A stretch of 64,000 nucleotides of DNA from Roseovarius nitratireducens (GTDB lineage Bacteria; Pseudomonadota; Alphaproteobacteria; Rhodobacterales; Rhodobacteraceae): the NCBI RefSeq assembly GCF_002925845.1, contig NZ_PDNI01000065.1:328310-392309 (forward strand), read 5' to 3'. The notes beneath the pieces are model-generated. The model was not told where the DNA came from and did no database searches. It was given only the letters and a program-made list of their open reading frames with translations. The position numbers and the translations under genes are program-made. The number at the start of each line of letters is the position of its first letter. The first letter of the stretch is position 1. Of the stretch, positions 18,555 to 26,772 are shown in pieces.

Positions 18555-19385
18555 CTACCCCTCGGCCTGCACCGTCACCCGCTGCTCGCCCAGTCCTGTG
18601 ATGCGCAGCACCATCTCGTCGCCCGCGGACAGGAATCGCGGCGGCTTGTGGCCCACGCCCACGCCCGGCGGCGTGCCGGTGGCGATCACGTCACCGGGCT
18701 CGAGCGTCATGATCGCGCTGAGGTAGGACACGATCTCGGCCACGCCGAAGATCATCCGCGACGTGTTGCCGGTCTGCATCCGCTCACCATTCACCTCGGT
18801 GGCAAGATCGAGCCCCTGCACGTCGTCCAGTTCGTCGGGGGTGACGAGCCACGGCCCCACCGGCGCGAACGTGTCGCAGCTTTTGCCCTTGGTCCACTGC
18901 CCCGACCCCTCGAGTTGCAGCGCGCGTTCCGACACGTCATTGACGATGGTGTAGCCCGCGACATGCCCGAGCGCCCGGGCCTGGTCCACGTATTTCGCCC
19001 GCCGGCCGATGACGATGCCGAGCTCCACCTCCCAATCGGTCTTGGCCGAGCCGCGCGGCATCACCACCGGGTCGTAGGGGCCGCCAAGCGCGGTCAGCGC
19101 CTTGAGGAACACCACCGGCTCGGCCGGCGGCTCGGCACCGAGCTCGGCGGCGTGGTCGCTGTAATTTAGCCCGATGCCCACGATCTTGCCGATGCCACTC
19201 ACCGGCGGCCCCAGTCGGGGCGCGCCCGGCACAAGCGGCAGCGCCTCGGGGTTGAGCCGCGGCAGCGACCCGAGCACCTCGCCCGCGAGATCGGGCACCA
19301 CGCCCGACAGGTCCCTCAGCCGTCCCTCGGCATCGAGCACGGCGGGGCGCTCCTGCCCCCGATCCCCAAAGCGTGCAAACCGCAT
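18555..19385 (-). CDS. Fumarylacetoacetate hydrolase family protein
   Basis: 276-aa FAH-superfamily enzyme (FAHD1/HpcE type). The metal site appears intact: an Asp/Glu-rich core with DWEVELGIVIG (about 140) and the family blocks NYSDHA, GPYDPVVMPRGS and GDVIATGTPPGVG. Members hydrolyse or decarboxylate 2-oxo diacids such as oxaloacetate, or open sugar-acid intermediates; the substrate cannot be told here. The start at 19385 gives the family-typical MRFARFG N-terminus and drops 36 unsupported upstream codons. Confidence 0.85.
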   Translation of the reverse strand: MRFARFGDRGQERPAVLDAEGRLRDLSGVVPDLAGEVLGSLPRLNPEALPLVPGAPRLGPPVSGIGKIVGIGLNYSDHAAELGAEPPAEPVVFLKALTALGGPYDPVVMPRGSAKTDWEVELGIVIGRRAKYVDQARALGHVAGYTIVNDVSERALQLEGSGQWTKGKSCDTFAPVGPWLVTPDELDDVQGLDLATEVNGERMQTGNTSRMIFGVAEIVSYLSAIMTLEPGDVIATGTPPGVGVGHKPPRFLSAGDEMVLRITGLGEQRVTVQAEG

Positions 19386-19469
19386 GTCATCCCTCCTGTT
19401 GCGCAGTCGCGTGCAGAATAGACGGCGGGCAGGGCTGTGCAAGGGCATGACAAGAGCTATCATCGCGGC

Positions 19470-19582
19470 ATGGTCTTGCGTGTCACCGCTCAAGGTCTCT
19501 ATTGCGCCGCGGGCACGGGGCCTGTCTCGCCACCGATCTGGCCGCGCGCGTGATGCGGCGCCGGCCGGTGCAGTACGGCTGA
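19470..19582 (+). pseudogene. Remnant of ligase-associated DNA exonuclease
   Basis: Decayed fragment of the metallo-beta-lactamase-fold exonuclease usually linked to an ATP-dependent DNA ligase. An ATG at 19470 reads MVLRVTAQGLYCAAG, the family N-terminus. The reading then jumps to another frame that gives GHGACLATDLAARVMRRR and then PVQYG before a stop at 19580-19582, which is recognisably the family block HARPGHGAYLAT...VM. The roughly 25 residues between them, including the HxHxDH metal motif, are missing, as is everything after. The homology is from memory of the family, so confidence is moderate. Confidence 0.55.
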
Positions 19583-19657
19583 GCGCGCGAAGCGGGGTTG
19601 AGCCGCGCCGAGGCCCCGCCTATGTCTGGGTTTCATCAACAGTCGAGGTTTTCCCCC

Positions 19658-21478
19658 ATGCGCACGCTTCCCTTTCCCGTCCACGATGCCAACGCCACCG
19701 CCGGGGGCAAGGATCTGGGCCGCCTGCCGGAATGGGACCTGAGCGATCTCTATAGCGGCGCGGACGCGCCCGAACTGGCCCGCGATCTCGACTGGCTAGA
19801 GACAGAATGCGCAAGCTTCGCCGCCGACTACGAGGGCAAGCTGGCCAACCTCGATGCTGACGGCCTGCTCGAGTGCATCCGCCGCGACGAGGCGATCAGC
19901 CGGGTAGCGGGGCGCGTCATGTCCTTCGCCGGGCTGCGCTACTACCAGCAGACCACCGATTCCGCGCGGGCGAAATTCCTCTCCGACTGCCAGGAAAAGA
20001 TCACCCGCTTCACCACGCCGCTGGTGTTCTTCTCGCTCGAGCTCAACCGGCTCGACGAGGACGCGCTGAAGGCGATGTATGAAGAGAATGCGGGGCTTGC
20101 ACGCTACGCGCCGGTGCTGCGCCGCATCCGCGCGATGAAGCCCTACCAGCTTTCCGACGAGCTGGAGAAATTCCTCCATGACCTGGGCGTCGTGGGCGAC
20201 GCGTGGGAGCGGCTCTTTGACGAGACCATCGCGGGGCTCACCTTCACCGTCGAGGGCGAGGAAATGGGGATCGAGGCCACGCTCACCCTGCTTACCGATC
20301 ACGATCGCGCCAAGCGCGAGGAGGCGGCGCGGGAACTGGCGCGCGTGCTGGGCGAGAACCTGCGCACCTTCGCCCGCGTCCACAACACCACCACCAAGGA
20401 AAAGGAGGTGCTCGACCGCTGGCGCGGGATGCCCACCGCCCAGACCGGGCGGCACCTCTCGAACGATGTCGAGCCGGAGGTGGTCGAGGCGCTGCGCGCC
20501 GCGGTGGTGGGCGCCTACCCGCGCCTGTCGCACCGCTATTACGAGCTCAAGCGCAAGTGGCTGGGGCTGGAGCGGATGCAGGTCTGGGACCGCAACGCGC
20601 CGCTGCCGCTGGAAGCGCCGCGCACCATCCCGTGGGATGAGGCGCGCGAGACGGTGACGGCGGCCTATGCAGGGTTCGATCCGCGCATGGCCGAGCTGGC
20701 CGAGCCGTTCTTCGAGAAGGGCTGGATCGACGCCGGCGTGAAGCCCGGCAAGGCGCCGGGCGCCTTCGCCCACCCCACCGTGACCGACGCACACCCCTAC
20801 GTGATGCTCAACTACCTCGGCAAGCCGCGCGACGTGATGACCCTCGCCCATGAGCTGGGCCATGGCGTGCATCAGCGGCTCGCCGCGGAACAGGGCGAGC
20901 TTCTGGCCTCGACTCCGCTGACGCTTGCCGAGACGGCCAGCGTCTTCGGCGAGATGCTGACCTTCCGCCGGATGCTCGACGGGGCGCAGACCGACGCCGA
21001 GCGCAAGGTGCTGCTCGCGGGCAAGGTCGAGGACATGATCAACACCTTGGTACGCCAGATCGCGTTCTACGATTTCGAGTGCAAGCTGCACGCCGCGCGC
21101 CGCGAGGGCGAGCTTACGCCCGACGACATCGGCGCGCTGTGGATGAGCGTGCAAGCAGAGAGCCTCGGGCCGGCATTCGATTTCATGGACGGATACGAGA
21201 CGTTCTGGGCCTATATCCCGCATTTCGTGCACTCGCCCTTCTACGTCTATGCCTATGCCTTCGGCGACGGGCTGGTGAACGCGCTCTACGCCGTCTACGA
21301 GGAAGATCCCGCCGGGTTCGAGGACAGGTATTTCGAGATGCTGCGCGCAGGCGGCTCGAAACACCACAAGGACCTGCTCGCCCCCTTCGGCCTCGATGCC
21401 TCGGACCCGGCGTTCTGGAACAAGGGCCTGTCGATGATCGAGGGCATGATCGACGAGTTGGAGTCGATGGAGGGCTGA
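19658..21478 (+). CDS. pepF: Oligoendopeptidase F (M3 family)
   Basis: 606-aa cytosolic zinc metallopeptidase of family M3 (M3B oligoendopeptidase F) that cleaves short peptides. The zinc motif HELGHG lies near residues 398-403, and the third ligand Glu is expected in the following helix (TASVFGEML). The start at 19658 follows GAGG; twenty upstream codons of open frame are ignored. It is followed by a YigZ-like gene 56 bp downstream. Confidence 0.93.
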   Translation: MRTLPFPVHDANATAGGKDLGRLPEWDLSDLYSGADAPELARDLDWLETECASFAADYEGKLANLDADGLLECIRRDEAISRVAGRVMSFAGLRYYQQTTDSARAKFLSDCQEKITRFTTPLVFFSLELNRLDEDALKAMYEENAGLARYAPVLRRIRAMKPYQLSDELEKFLHDLGVVGDAWERLFDETIAGLTFTVEGEEMGIEATLTLLTDHDRAKREEAARELARVLGENLRTFARVHNTTTKEKEVLDRWRGMPTAQTGRHLSNDVEPEVVEALRAAVVGAYPRLSHRYYELKRKWLGLERMQVWDRNAPLPLEAPRTIPWDEARETVTAAYAGFDPRMAELAEPFFEKGWIDAGVKPGKAPGAFAHPTVTDAHPYVMLNYLGKPRDVMTLAHELGHGVHQRLAAEQGELLASTPLTLAETASVFGEMLTFRRMLDGAQTDAERKVLLAGKVEDMINTLVRQIAFYDFECKLHAARREGELTPDDIGALWMSVQAESLGPAFDFMDGYETFWAYIPHFVHSPFYVYAYAFGDGLVNALYAVYEEDPAGFEDRYFEMLRAGGSKHHKDLLAPFGLDASDPAFWNKGLSMIEGMIDELESMEG

Positions 21479-21534
21479 CATGCATACCCGTCGCGGGGAT
21501 TGTGAAAGCCGCAGAAACCCCGCACAACGCCGCA

Positions 21535-21921
21535 ATGCTGACGCTGGACAATATCCTTACTGATCGCGGCTCCAAATATGCCGTCTCCGGCGCGCCCTGC
21601 GCGTCGGAGGAAGAGGCCAAAACCCTCGTCAAAACCCTGAAGAAACAAAAGAAATTCGCCAAGGCCACGCATAATACATGGGGCCTTCTGCTCGGCTCCG
21701 GCCCGGTCAAGAATGACGACGGCGAAAGCGGCGCGGGCAACGTGATCCTGCGCATGCTAGAGCGCGATGAAATCCGCGACCACCTCGTCATCGTGACCCG
21801 CTGGTATGGCGGAAAGCATCTGGGCGGTGACCGGTTCCGCCATGTGCAAACGGCGGTTCGCGCCTATCTCGACGCGGCCAATCTCACTTCAACTGGCTGT
21901 CCTTCGACCCGCGCCGATTGA
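21535..21921 (+). CDS. YigZ/IMPACT family protein (short form)
   Basis: 128-aa protein with the UPF0029/IMPACT N-terminal domain; the family block TRWYGGKHLGGDRF is intact near residues 88-101. E. coli YigZ is about 200 aa and has a second domain (DUF1949) that is absent here. The eukaryotic relative IMPACT inhibits GCN2, but the bacterial role is unknown. The 3' end overlaps the convergent zinc-finger gene by 38 bp. Confidence 0.8.
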   Translation: MLTLDNILTDRGSKYAVSGAPCASEEEAKTLVKTLKKQKKFAKATHNTWGLLLGSGPVKNDDGESGAGNVILRMLERDEIRDHLVIVTRWYGGKHLGGDRFRHVQTAVRAYLDAANLTSTGCPSTRAD

Positions 21922-22153
21922 TGCCGCCGCGGGGCTGGTTCTGCGCCTGAAGATCGGAGGCGCAGTCGATGCACAGCTTGACGCCCGGGATGGCGGTGCG
22001 GCGGGCCTCGGGGATCGGCTCGTCACAATCCGCACAATGGGTCCGGCTCTCGCCCTGCGGCTGCGCCCGGGCCTTGAGCCGCGCCAGCTCATCTGAAATC
22101 GAGGCTTCGATCTGTTCACTTACCGCGCCATCGCGCGCCCATCCGCCGGCCAT
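21884..22153 (-). CDS. DksA/TraR C4-type zinc finger protein
   Basis: 89-aa short member of the DksA/TraR family. The C4 finger is CADC...CIDC at about residues 40-64, preceded by an N-terminal helix with SDELARLKARAQ. Short TraR-like proteins can bind in the RNA polymerase secondary channel without ppGpp; this role is inferred from the family. It overlaps the YigZ-like gene tail to tail by 38 bp, so the two transcripts are antisense there. Confidence 0.83.
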   Translation of the reverse strand: MAGGWARDGAVSEQIEASISDELARLKARAQPQGESRTHCADCDEPIPEARRTAIPGVKLCIDCASDLQAQNQPRGGINRRGSKDSQLK

Positions 22154-22215
22154 GGCCGTCTCCTTTCTTGCAGCATCCAGTTTAGGCCCGTCCTGCCGTC
22201 GGGGTCAAATCGCGC

Positions 22216-23310
22216 TCAGGGTTCCACATATTTGGCGGCGGGCAGAGGCAGCGCCATGTCGCGCAGGAACGCGCTGTTCACGCCCCCCGCCTGCGCGATG
22301 ATGCCGTTGAGCATGCGAATCGCGGCGGGCGACGTGACCGGCACGAAATGATTATAGCCCTCGCCATCCGAGAGTTCGGTGACATCCACGACCTGCACAT
22401 CGCCGCGCTGCACCTTTTCGGCGGCGTCGATCACCCCGAGGCGCGGCTTGCGCCCGGTGACGAGACCCGAGAGCGTGAGCACCCGGTCCGCCTTGGTGAT
22501 GAAGATGAGAAACGGCTGCGGAAGCTGCCTGATCGCCGCCGCCTGCCGGTCAAAGAGATCGGGGTCGATATCGGGCGACATCAACACCACGCCGCTGATC
22601 CGGCTCAACACCTGCCGGTCGCCGCGCAGGGCGATCTGGCGCAGCGCCTCCATCACCAGTTGCGAGCCCATGGAATGGGCGAGGATAAAGACCTTCTCGC
22701 CCGGGCGCGCCGTCAGATCATGCAGCAGCGTCTCGAGATCGTCGCGCGCATAGAGCACGCTGTCGCGGTCGTAGATATAGCCGCGCGGATCGCCCGCCGA
22801 GGGCCAGGCAAACAGCAGCCCCGGCATCGGCACGTTGAAGTCCGACTGGATCTGCGCCAGCCGGTACATCGCCTCGGACAGGGTGTTGTTGTAGCCATGC
22901 ACGAAGAGCAGCGTCTCGCGCCCCTCTGTGCGCGCGCGCATGTCGCGGATGAGCGTGCGCGGCCCGTCATGCACCTGCGTCCCGTTGACGACGAAATCGG
23001 TGGCCGCATCGGCTGGCCCCTCCGGCCATTCGATGCGGCCGGTCTCATGGGTCGGCGGGATCGAGATATCGACGCGGAAATAGCGGATTGTCTCGGACCG
23101 TTCCTGCCCGAAGACCGGTCCGGTCCGGTCGAGATCGCGGCCCGTCGCCACGAAGGCCGGCTGGATCCGGGCCTGCGGGTGCGGGGCCGCGCGTTCTGCG
23201 GTGACGCGGGGCGCGCAGGCGGCCAGCAACGCCAGGACCACACCGGCAAGCGCGATACGGGCCAACCGATCAAAATAGGTCGTTGCCGTCCGACGCATCG
23301 CAATCATCAC
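22216..23310 (-). CDS. Lipoprotein alpha/beta hydrolase (DUF900)
   Basis: 364-aa protein with a lipoprotein signal (lipobox LLAAC, Cys near 32) and a DUF900-type alpha/beta hydrolase domain. The oxyanion strand is LLFVHGYNN and the nucleophile elbow AHSMGS is near residue 213; the late His is expected in YNHFVP near 326. It is probably an envelope-anchored serine esterase of unknown substrate. The start at 23310 follows GAGGGCGAG; MRRTATTY four codons in is an alternative. It lies 54 bp downstream of rpoH. Confidence 0.83.
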   Translation of the reverse strand: MMIAMRRTATTYFDRLARIALAGVVLALLAACAPRVTAERAAPHPQARIQPAFVATGRDLDRTGPVFGQERSETIRYFRVDISIPPTHETGRIEWPEGPADAATDFVVNGTQVHDGPRTLIRDMRARTEGRETLLFVHGYNNTLSEAMYRLAQIQSDFNVPMPGLLFAWPSAGDPRGYIYDRDSVLYARDDLETLLHDLTARPGEKVFILAHSMGSQLVMEALRQIALRGDRQVLSRISGVVLMSPDIDPDLFDRQAAAIRQLPQPFLIFITKADRVLTLSGLVTGRKPRLGVIDAAEKVQRGDVQVVDVTELSDGEGYNHFVPVTSPAAIRMLNGIIAQAGGVNSAFLRDMALPLPAAKYVEP

Positions 23311-23364
23311 TCGCCCTCGTCCAAAGACGACACATAGGTGATGTTGCGCCCCGCGCCAAGAGGG

Positions 23365-24261
23365 TCAGGCCGGGGTCAACATACCCTTTTCCTGCGCGAG
23401 GCTGCGCATCCGCTTTTGCAGCTTCTCGAAGGCACGCACCTCGATCTGGCGAATCCGCTCGCGGCTGACATCATATTGCGCGCTGAGATCCTCCAGCGTG
23501 ATCGTTTCCTCGTTGAGGCGGCGTTGCGTGAGAATGTCGCGCTCGCGCTCGTTGAGGACGTCCATCGCCCGTGCGAGCAGCTCTCGTCGGGCCTGCAATT
23601 CATCCTGTTCCTCGTAGGCGCCGGCCTGGTCAGCATCTTCGTCCTCAAGCCAGTCCTGCCATTGCATCGTGCCCTCGCCCTCGGAACCGACGGTGGCGTT
23701 GAGCGAGGCGTCTGCCCCGGCCATGCGGCGGTTCATCGAGATCACCTCGTCCTCGGTCACGCCGAGATCGTGGGCGATCTTCTTGACGGCGTCGGGGCGC
23801 AGATCGCCCTCTTCCAGCGCGCCGATACGCGCCTTTGCCTTTCGCAGGTTGAAGAACAGTTTCTTCTGCGCCGAGGTAGTGCCGAGTTTCACCAGGCTCC
23901 ACGACCGCAGGATGTATTCCTGGATCGAGGCACGGATCCACCACATCGCATAGGTGGCGAGACGAAAGCCCTTTTCGGGGTCGAAGCGCTTGACCGCCTG
24001 CATGAGACCGACATTGGCCTCCGAGATCACCTCCGCCTGTGGCAGGCCGTAGCCGCGATAGCCCATCGCGATCTTGGCCGCCAGCCGCAGGTGGCTGGTG
24101 ACCATGCGATGTGCGGCCTCGGTGTCCTGTTCCTCGACCCAGCGCTTGGCCAGCATGTATTCCTCTTCCGGCTCAAGCAGCGGGAACTTGCGAATCTCCT
24201 GCATATAGCGATTGAGCCCGCCTTCCGGGGTCGGGGCCGGGAGATTTGCGTAATTGCCCAT
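23365..24261 (-). CDS. rpoH: RNA polymerase sigma-32 factor (RpoH-I type)
   Basis: 298-aa heat-shock sigma factor. Region 2 includes YAMWWIRASIQEYILRSWSL (about 114-133), and region 4 includes ERERDIL...DVSRERIRQIEVRAFEKL, the -35 helix-turn-helix. The sequence is of the RpoH-I kind of Rhodobacteraceae, starting MGNYANLPAPTPEGGLN. These genomes often carry a second, singlet-oxygen-linked RpoH-II elsewhere. The start at 24261 follows GAGGAGG. Confidence 0.95.
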   Translation of the reverse strand: MGNYANLPAPTPEGGLNRYMQEIRKFPLLEPEEEYMLAKRWVEEQDTEAAHRMVTSHLRLAAKIAMGYRGYGLPQAEVISEANVGLMQAVKRFDPEKGFRLATYAMWWIRASIQEYILRSWSLVKLGTTSAQKKLFFNLRKAKARIGALEEGDLRPDAVKKIAHDLGVTEDEVISMNRRMAGADASLNATVGSEGEGTMQWQDWLEDEDADQAGAYEEQDELQARRELLARAMDVLNERERDILTQRRLNEETITLEDLSAQYDVSRERIRQIEVRAFEKLQKRMRSLAQEKGMLTPA

Positions 24262-24297
24262 GCGGGTGTCCCTCCTCATGTATAAGGTGTTAACATT

Positions 24298-24325
24298 GAT
24301 CTAGGCTATCAGCCCGCGAGATCAA
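24298..24325 (-). promoter_or_regulatory. Candidate rpoH promoter
   Basis: TTGATC and TAGATC with a 16-bp spacer on the minus strand, about 37 bp upstream of the rpoH start codon. It resembles a housekeeping-sigma promoter; the match is moderate and the region is visibly AT-richer than its surroundings. Confidence 0.5.
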
Positions 24326-24400
24326 GTTGATACACACTTCATCTTAACGCATCAGCCGGGGTTTTCCGGCGAAAACCGGCGAATATGTCGACAGATCACG

Positions 24401-25447
24401 TCATTCTGTCCTGCTGTCATCCGTTCCGCGCAGGTTGGCAAGGAGCGCCGCCATGTCGTCGGGCAGCGGCGAAGAGAAGCGCAGGGCCGCACCGCTGAGG
24501 GGGTGGAGAAAGCCAAGGCTGGCCGCGTGCAGGGCCTGCCGAGGGAAGTGGCGCGCCGCCTCGGCGGCGCCCTCGGGCAGGGCGCGCACGGAAAGGCGGC
24601 GCGCGCCGCCATAGACCGGATCGCCGATCAACCCGAGGCCTACATGGGCCATGTGCACGCGGATCTGGTGTGTACGTCCGGTCTCCAGCCGGCATTCCAC
24701 CAGCGACGCCGCCGGTGGCCGGCCGAACGACTCGCGCAGCCGCACGCGCGTGACCGCATGGCGCCCGCCGCTGGTCACCACCGCCTGCCGCTGCCGGTCA
24801 GTGCGGTGGCGGGCAAGCTGGGTGCGGATGACAAGCGTGCCATCGGCCTCGAATCGCACGCCTGCCAACCCCGCGAGACGCGGGTCACCCGGACCGGGGA
24901 CACCGTGAACCATGGCGAGATAGGCGCGCTCGACCGAGTGGGCCGCAAACTGCGCGGCAAGCCCCTGATGGGCGGCGTCGGTCTTGGCCACAACCAGAAG
25001 ACCGCTGGTGTCCTTGTCGATGCGGTGCACGATGCCCGGGCGACGGGCGCCGCCGACCCCCGAGAGCCGGTCGCCGCAATGGTGCAGGAGCGCATTGACC
25101 AGCGTGCCCGATGGCGTGCCAGGGGCCGGGTGGACGACAAGCCCCGCAGGCTTGTCGATCACGATGAGGTCGTCATCCTCGAACGCGATGTCGAGCGCGA
25201 TCGCCTCTGCCTCCATGTGACTCTCGCGCGGCTCGGGCAAGGCGATGTCGATGCGGTCGCCCTCGGCCACGCGCGCCTTGCTGTCCTGCACCACGTCACC
25301 GTTGACGCGCACCGCGCCCTCTTCGATCAGCCGCATGAGCCGCGTGCGCGACAGCGCCGCAGCCTCTGGCACATCGCGCGCCAGCGCCTTATCAAGGCGG
25401 GGGGGCGGTGCCGCCCCGATGACAAAGCCGAGCAGGTCCTGCGCCAT
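24401..25447 (-). CDS. rluD: 23S rRNA pseudouridine synthase (RluD-like)
   Basis: 348-aa RluA-family pseudouridine synthase with an N-terminal S4 domain (about 17-75) and a catalytic domain. The active-site block HRIDKDTSG lies at 141-149 with D144 as the catalytic aspartate. RluD modifies helix 69 of 23S rRNA. Its start codon overlaps the start codon of the divergent DUF6476 gene by two bases within CATG, so its leader is antisense to that gene. Confidence 0.9.
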   Translation of the reverse strand: MAQDLLGFVIGAAPPPRLDKALARDVPEAAALSRTRLMRLIEEGAVRVNGDVVQDSKARVAEGDRIDIALPEPRESHMEAEAIALDIAFEDDDLIVIDKPAGLVVHPAPGTPSGTLVNALLHHCGDRLSGVGGARRPGIVHRIDKDTSGLLVVAKTDAAHQGLAAQFAAHSVERAYLAMVHGVPGPGDPRLAGLAGVRFEADGTLVIRTQLARHRTDRQRQAVVTSGGRHAVTRVRLRESFGRPPAASLVECRLETGRTHQIRVHMAHVGLGLIGDPVYGGARRLSVRALPEGAAEAARHFPRQALHAASLGFLHPLSGAALRFSSPLPDDMAALLANLRGTDDSRTE

Positions 25448-25757
25448 GTCCGAAAGCCCTCAGCCGGTGAGCCCGGCCACGCTGAAATTCCTCGCGCGGC
25501 TGGTCACGGTTCTGACCGCCACGATGATCCTCGGGCTTCTAGTGATCGTCGGGCTGCTTGTCACCCGCTTCTGGTCCGAACCCGAACGGCCCGCCCTGCC
25601 CCCGCTGCCCGAGGCCATCACCCTGCCCGAGGGCGCGCGCGCCACCGCCTTCACGCAAGGTGAGGGCTGGTACGCGGTGGTGACCGATGACGGGCGCATC
25701 CTGATTTATGATCGCGAGACAGGCACGCTGCGGCAGGTGGTGGATATCCGCGACTAG
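25446..25757 (+). CDS. DUF6476 family single-pass membrane protein
   Basis: 103-aa protein with one membrane segment (about 18-42, LVTVLTATMILGLLVIVGLL) and a short extra-cytoplasmic domain that repeats a WYAVVTDDGRILIYD pattern. It matches the Rhodobacteraceae-restricted DUF6476 group; function unknown. The ATG shares two bases with the rluD start on the other strand, so both translation starts use the palindrome CATG. Confidence 0.75.
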   Translation: MSESPQPVSPATLKFLARLVTVLTATMILGLLVIVGLLVTRFWSEPERPALPPLPEAITLPEGARATAFTQGEGWYAVVTDDGRILIYDRETGTLRQVVDIRD

Positions 25758-25998
25758 GGTCTTCTTGTCACATTCCGGCAACAGCGCCAGGTAAAGGCAC
25801 GGCGGATTGGCCTGCCGCGCTTTGCAGATCGCCTACCTTTCGTAGGGTTGCAAGACCTGTTCATCGTTTCAGGAGAGTCAACTTGGTTTCTCATGAAAAC
25901 GAGGGTTTGCGCCCCTGTCTCGTGTCTGTGCCAAGCGGGTCAGCGTCGGGATGCATCTGCGGATCCGGAGGAGTGAGCGGCTTGAAAGGTGTAGATGC

Positions 25999-26379
25999 AT
26001 GACCCGGCTGAGCGGCATTTTCATCCTGTGCGGCGTGTGGGCGGCGCTCTATGCGGCATCGTTCCTCGTGCCGTACCACACCGGGCCCATGGGCGACGGC
26101 TTCACCCGCGGGCTCAACCGGGTGACGCTGTTCTTTCAGTACCAGGTTGCCGCGGGCGCGGTCGCGGTCGTGGTGTGGTGGATGGGCAGCAAGCTCACCA
26201 TACGCTGGCAGCGATGGCTCGCACGGACGCCCGCACTGCTTGCGTTGACGCTGTTCGTCCTCACCGTGGGCGTCATCGTGTTCGCCAACATGAACAAGCC
26301 CGGGCCCACCGAATACGTGCCCGACCCCGACCGCCCGATGAGCGCCCCGGCACAGCCGGTGCCCCAAACCGATGACTAG
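25999..26379 (+). CDS. Small membrane protein, unknown
   Basis: 126-aa protein with three likely membrane segments (about 5-22, 47-63 and 77-97) and a Pro-rich hydrophilic tail. I do not recognise a family. The start at 25999 is chosen because it begins the first membrane segment. The stop overlaps the next start as ATGACTAG, so it was coupled to the broken secreted-protein gene that follows. Confidence 0.6.
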   Translation: MTRLSGIFILCGVWAALYAASFLVPYHTGPMGDGFTRGLNRVTLFFQYQVAAGAVAVVVWWMGSKLTIRWQRWLARTPALLALTLFVLTVGVIVFANMNKPGPTEYVPDPDRPMSAPAQPVPQTDD

Positions 26380-26654
26380 CCGCGTTGCGGCGCTGCTTGT
26401 CACCCTGTTGCCGCTCACCGCCGCCGCGCAGGACCGCTCCGAAACCAGATCGCGGACGGCCGCGATCTTCAACAGTGTGGCCTGCGGGGCGATGCGCACG
26501 TAGACCTGCCAGTGGACGAAACGGGATGGCACCTTACGTCAGAGCCGCACGCGCATGGCTGGCATATGCGGCTCCGGGGTGGCCCCGAACCGGGCCGCGC
26601 GCGCAATGGCAGGTGCAGCAGGTCTATCGGCTGGTGACGGGAGAACGACTGCGG
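26372..26654 (+). pseudogene. Frameshifted secreted protein gene
   Basis: An ATG at 26372, overlapping the preceding stop, opens a signal peptide (MTSRVAALLVTLLPLTAAAQ) and stops at 26501-26503 after 43 codons. Protein-like sequence continues in other frames: LPVDETGWHLTSEPHAHGW and MRLRGGPEPGRA in one (from about 26491), then QWQVQQVYRLVTGERLRWYR in a third up to the tRNA-His end. Two frameshifts would rejoin one secreted protein of about 95 aa. Either the gene is dead, or only the 43-aa peptide is made, or there are sequencing errors. I do not recognise the family. Confidence 0.45.
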
Positions 26655-26731
26655 TGGTACCGCCTCCCTGGCTTGAACAGGGGACCTCTGGATCCACAAT
26701 CCAGCGCTCTAACCAACTGAGCTAAGGCGGC
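26655..26731 (-). tRNA. tRNA-His (GTG)
   Basis: A full 77-nt cloverleaf on the minus strand. Acceptor GCCGCCT pairs with AGGCGGT (the first pair is G-U), and the D arm is AGCTCAGTTGGTTAGAGC. The anticodon stem CTGGA/TCCAG encloses the loop TTGTGGA with anticodon GTG, and the T stem CCCTG/CAGGG encloses TTCAAGC. Discriminator A73 and CCA are encoded. The base before G1 is T, so the usual histidine G-1 is not encoded. This A73, no G-1 form is known from alphaproteobacteria. Confidence 0.95.
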
Positions 26732-26772
26732 ACTGACGGGGGATTTACCTTTGCCGCCTGCCGATTGCAAGC

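Noticed and set aside
19796-21535. Long antisense reading frame across pepF (579 codons)
   Set aside because: It is a mirror frame produced by the strong GC codon bias of pepF; it has no recognisable protein sequence and no ribosome-binding site. Similar mirrors over TIGR02302, the helicase and RND genes were dropped for the same reason.
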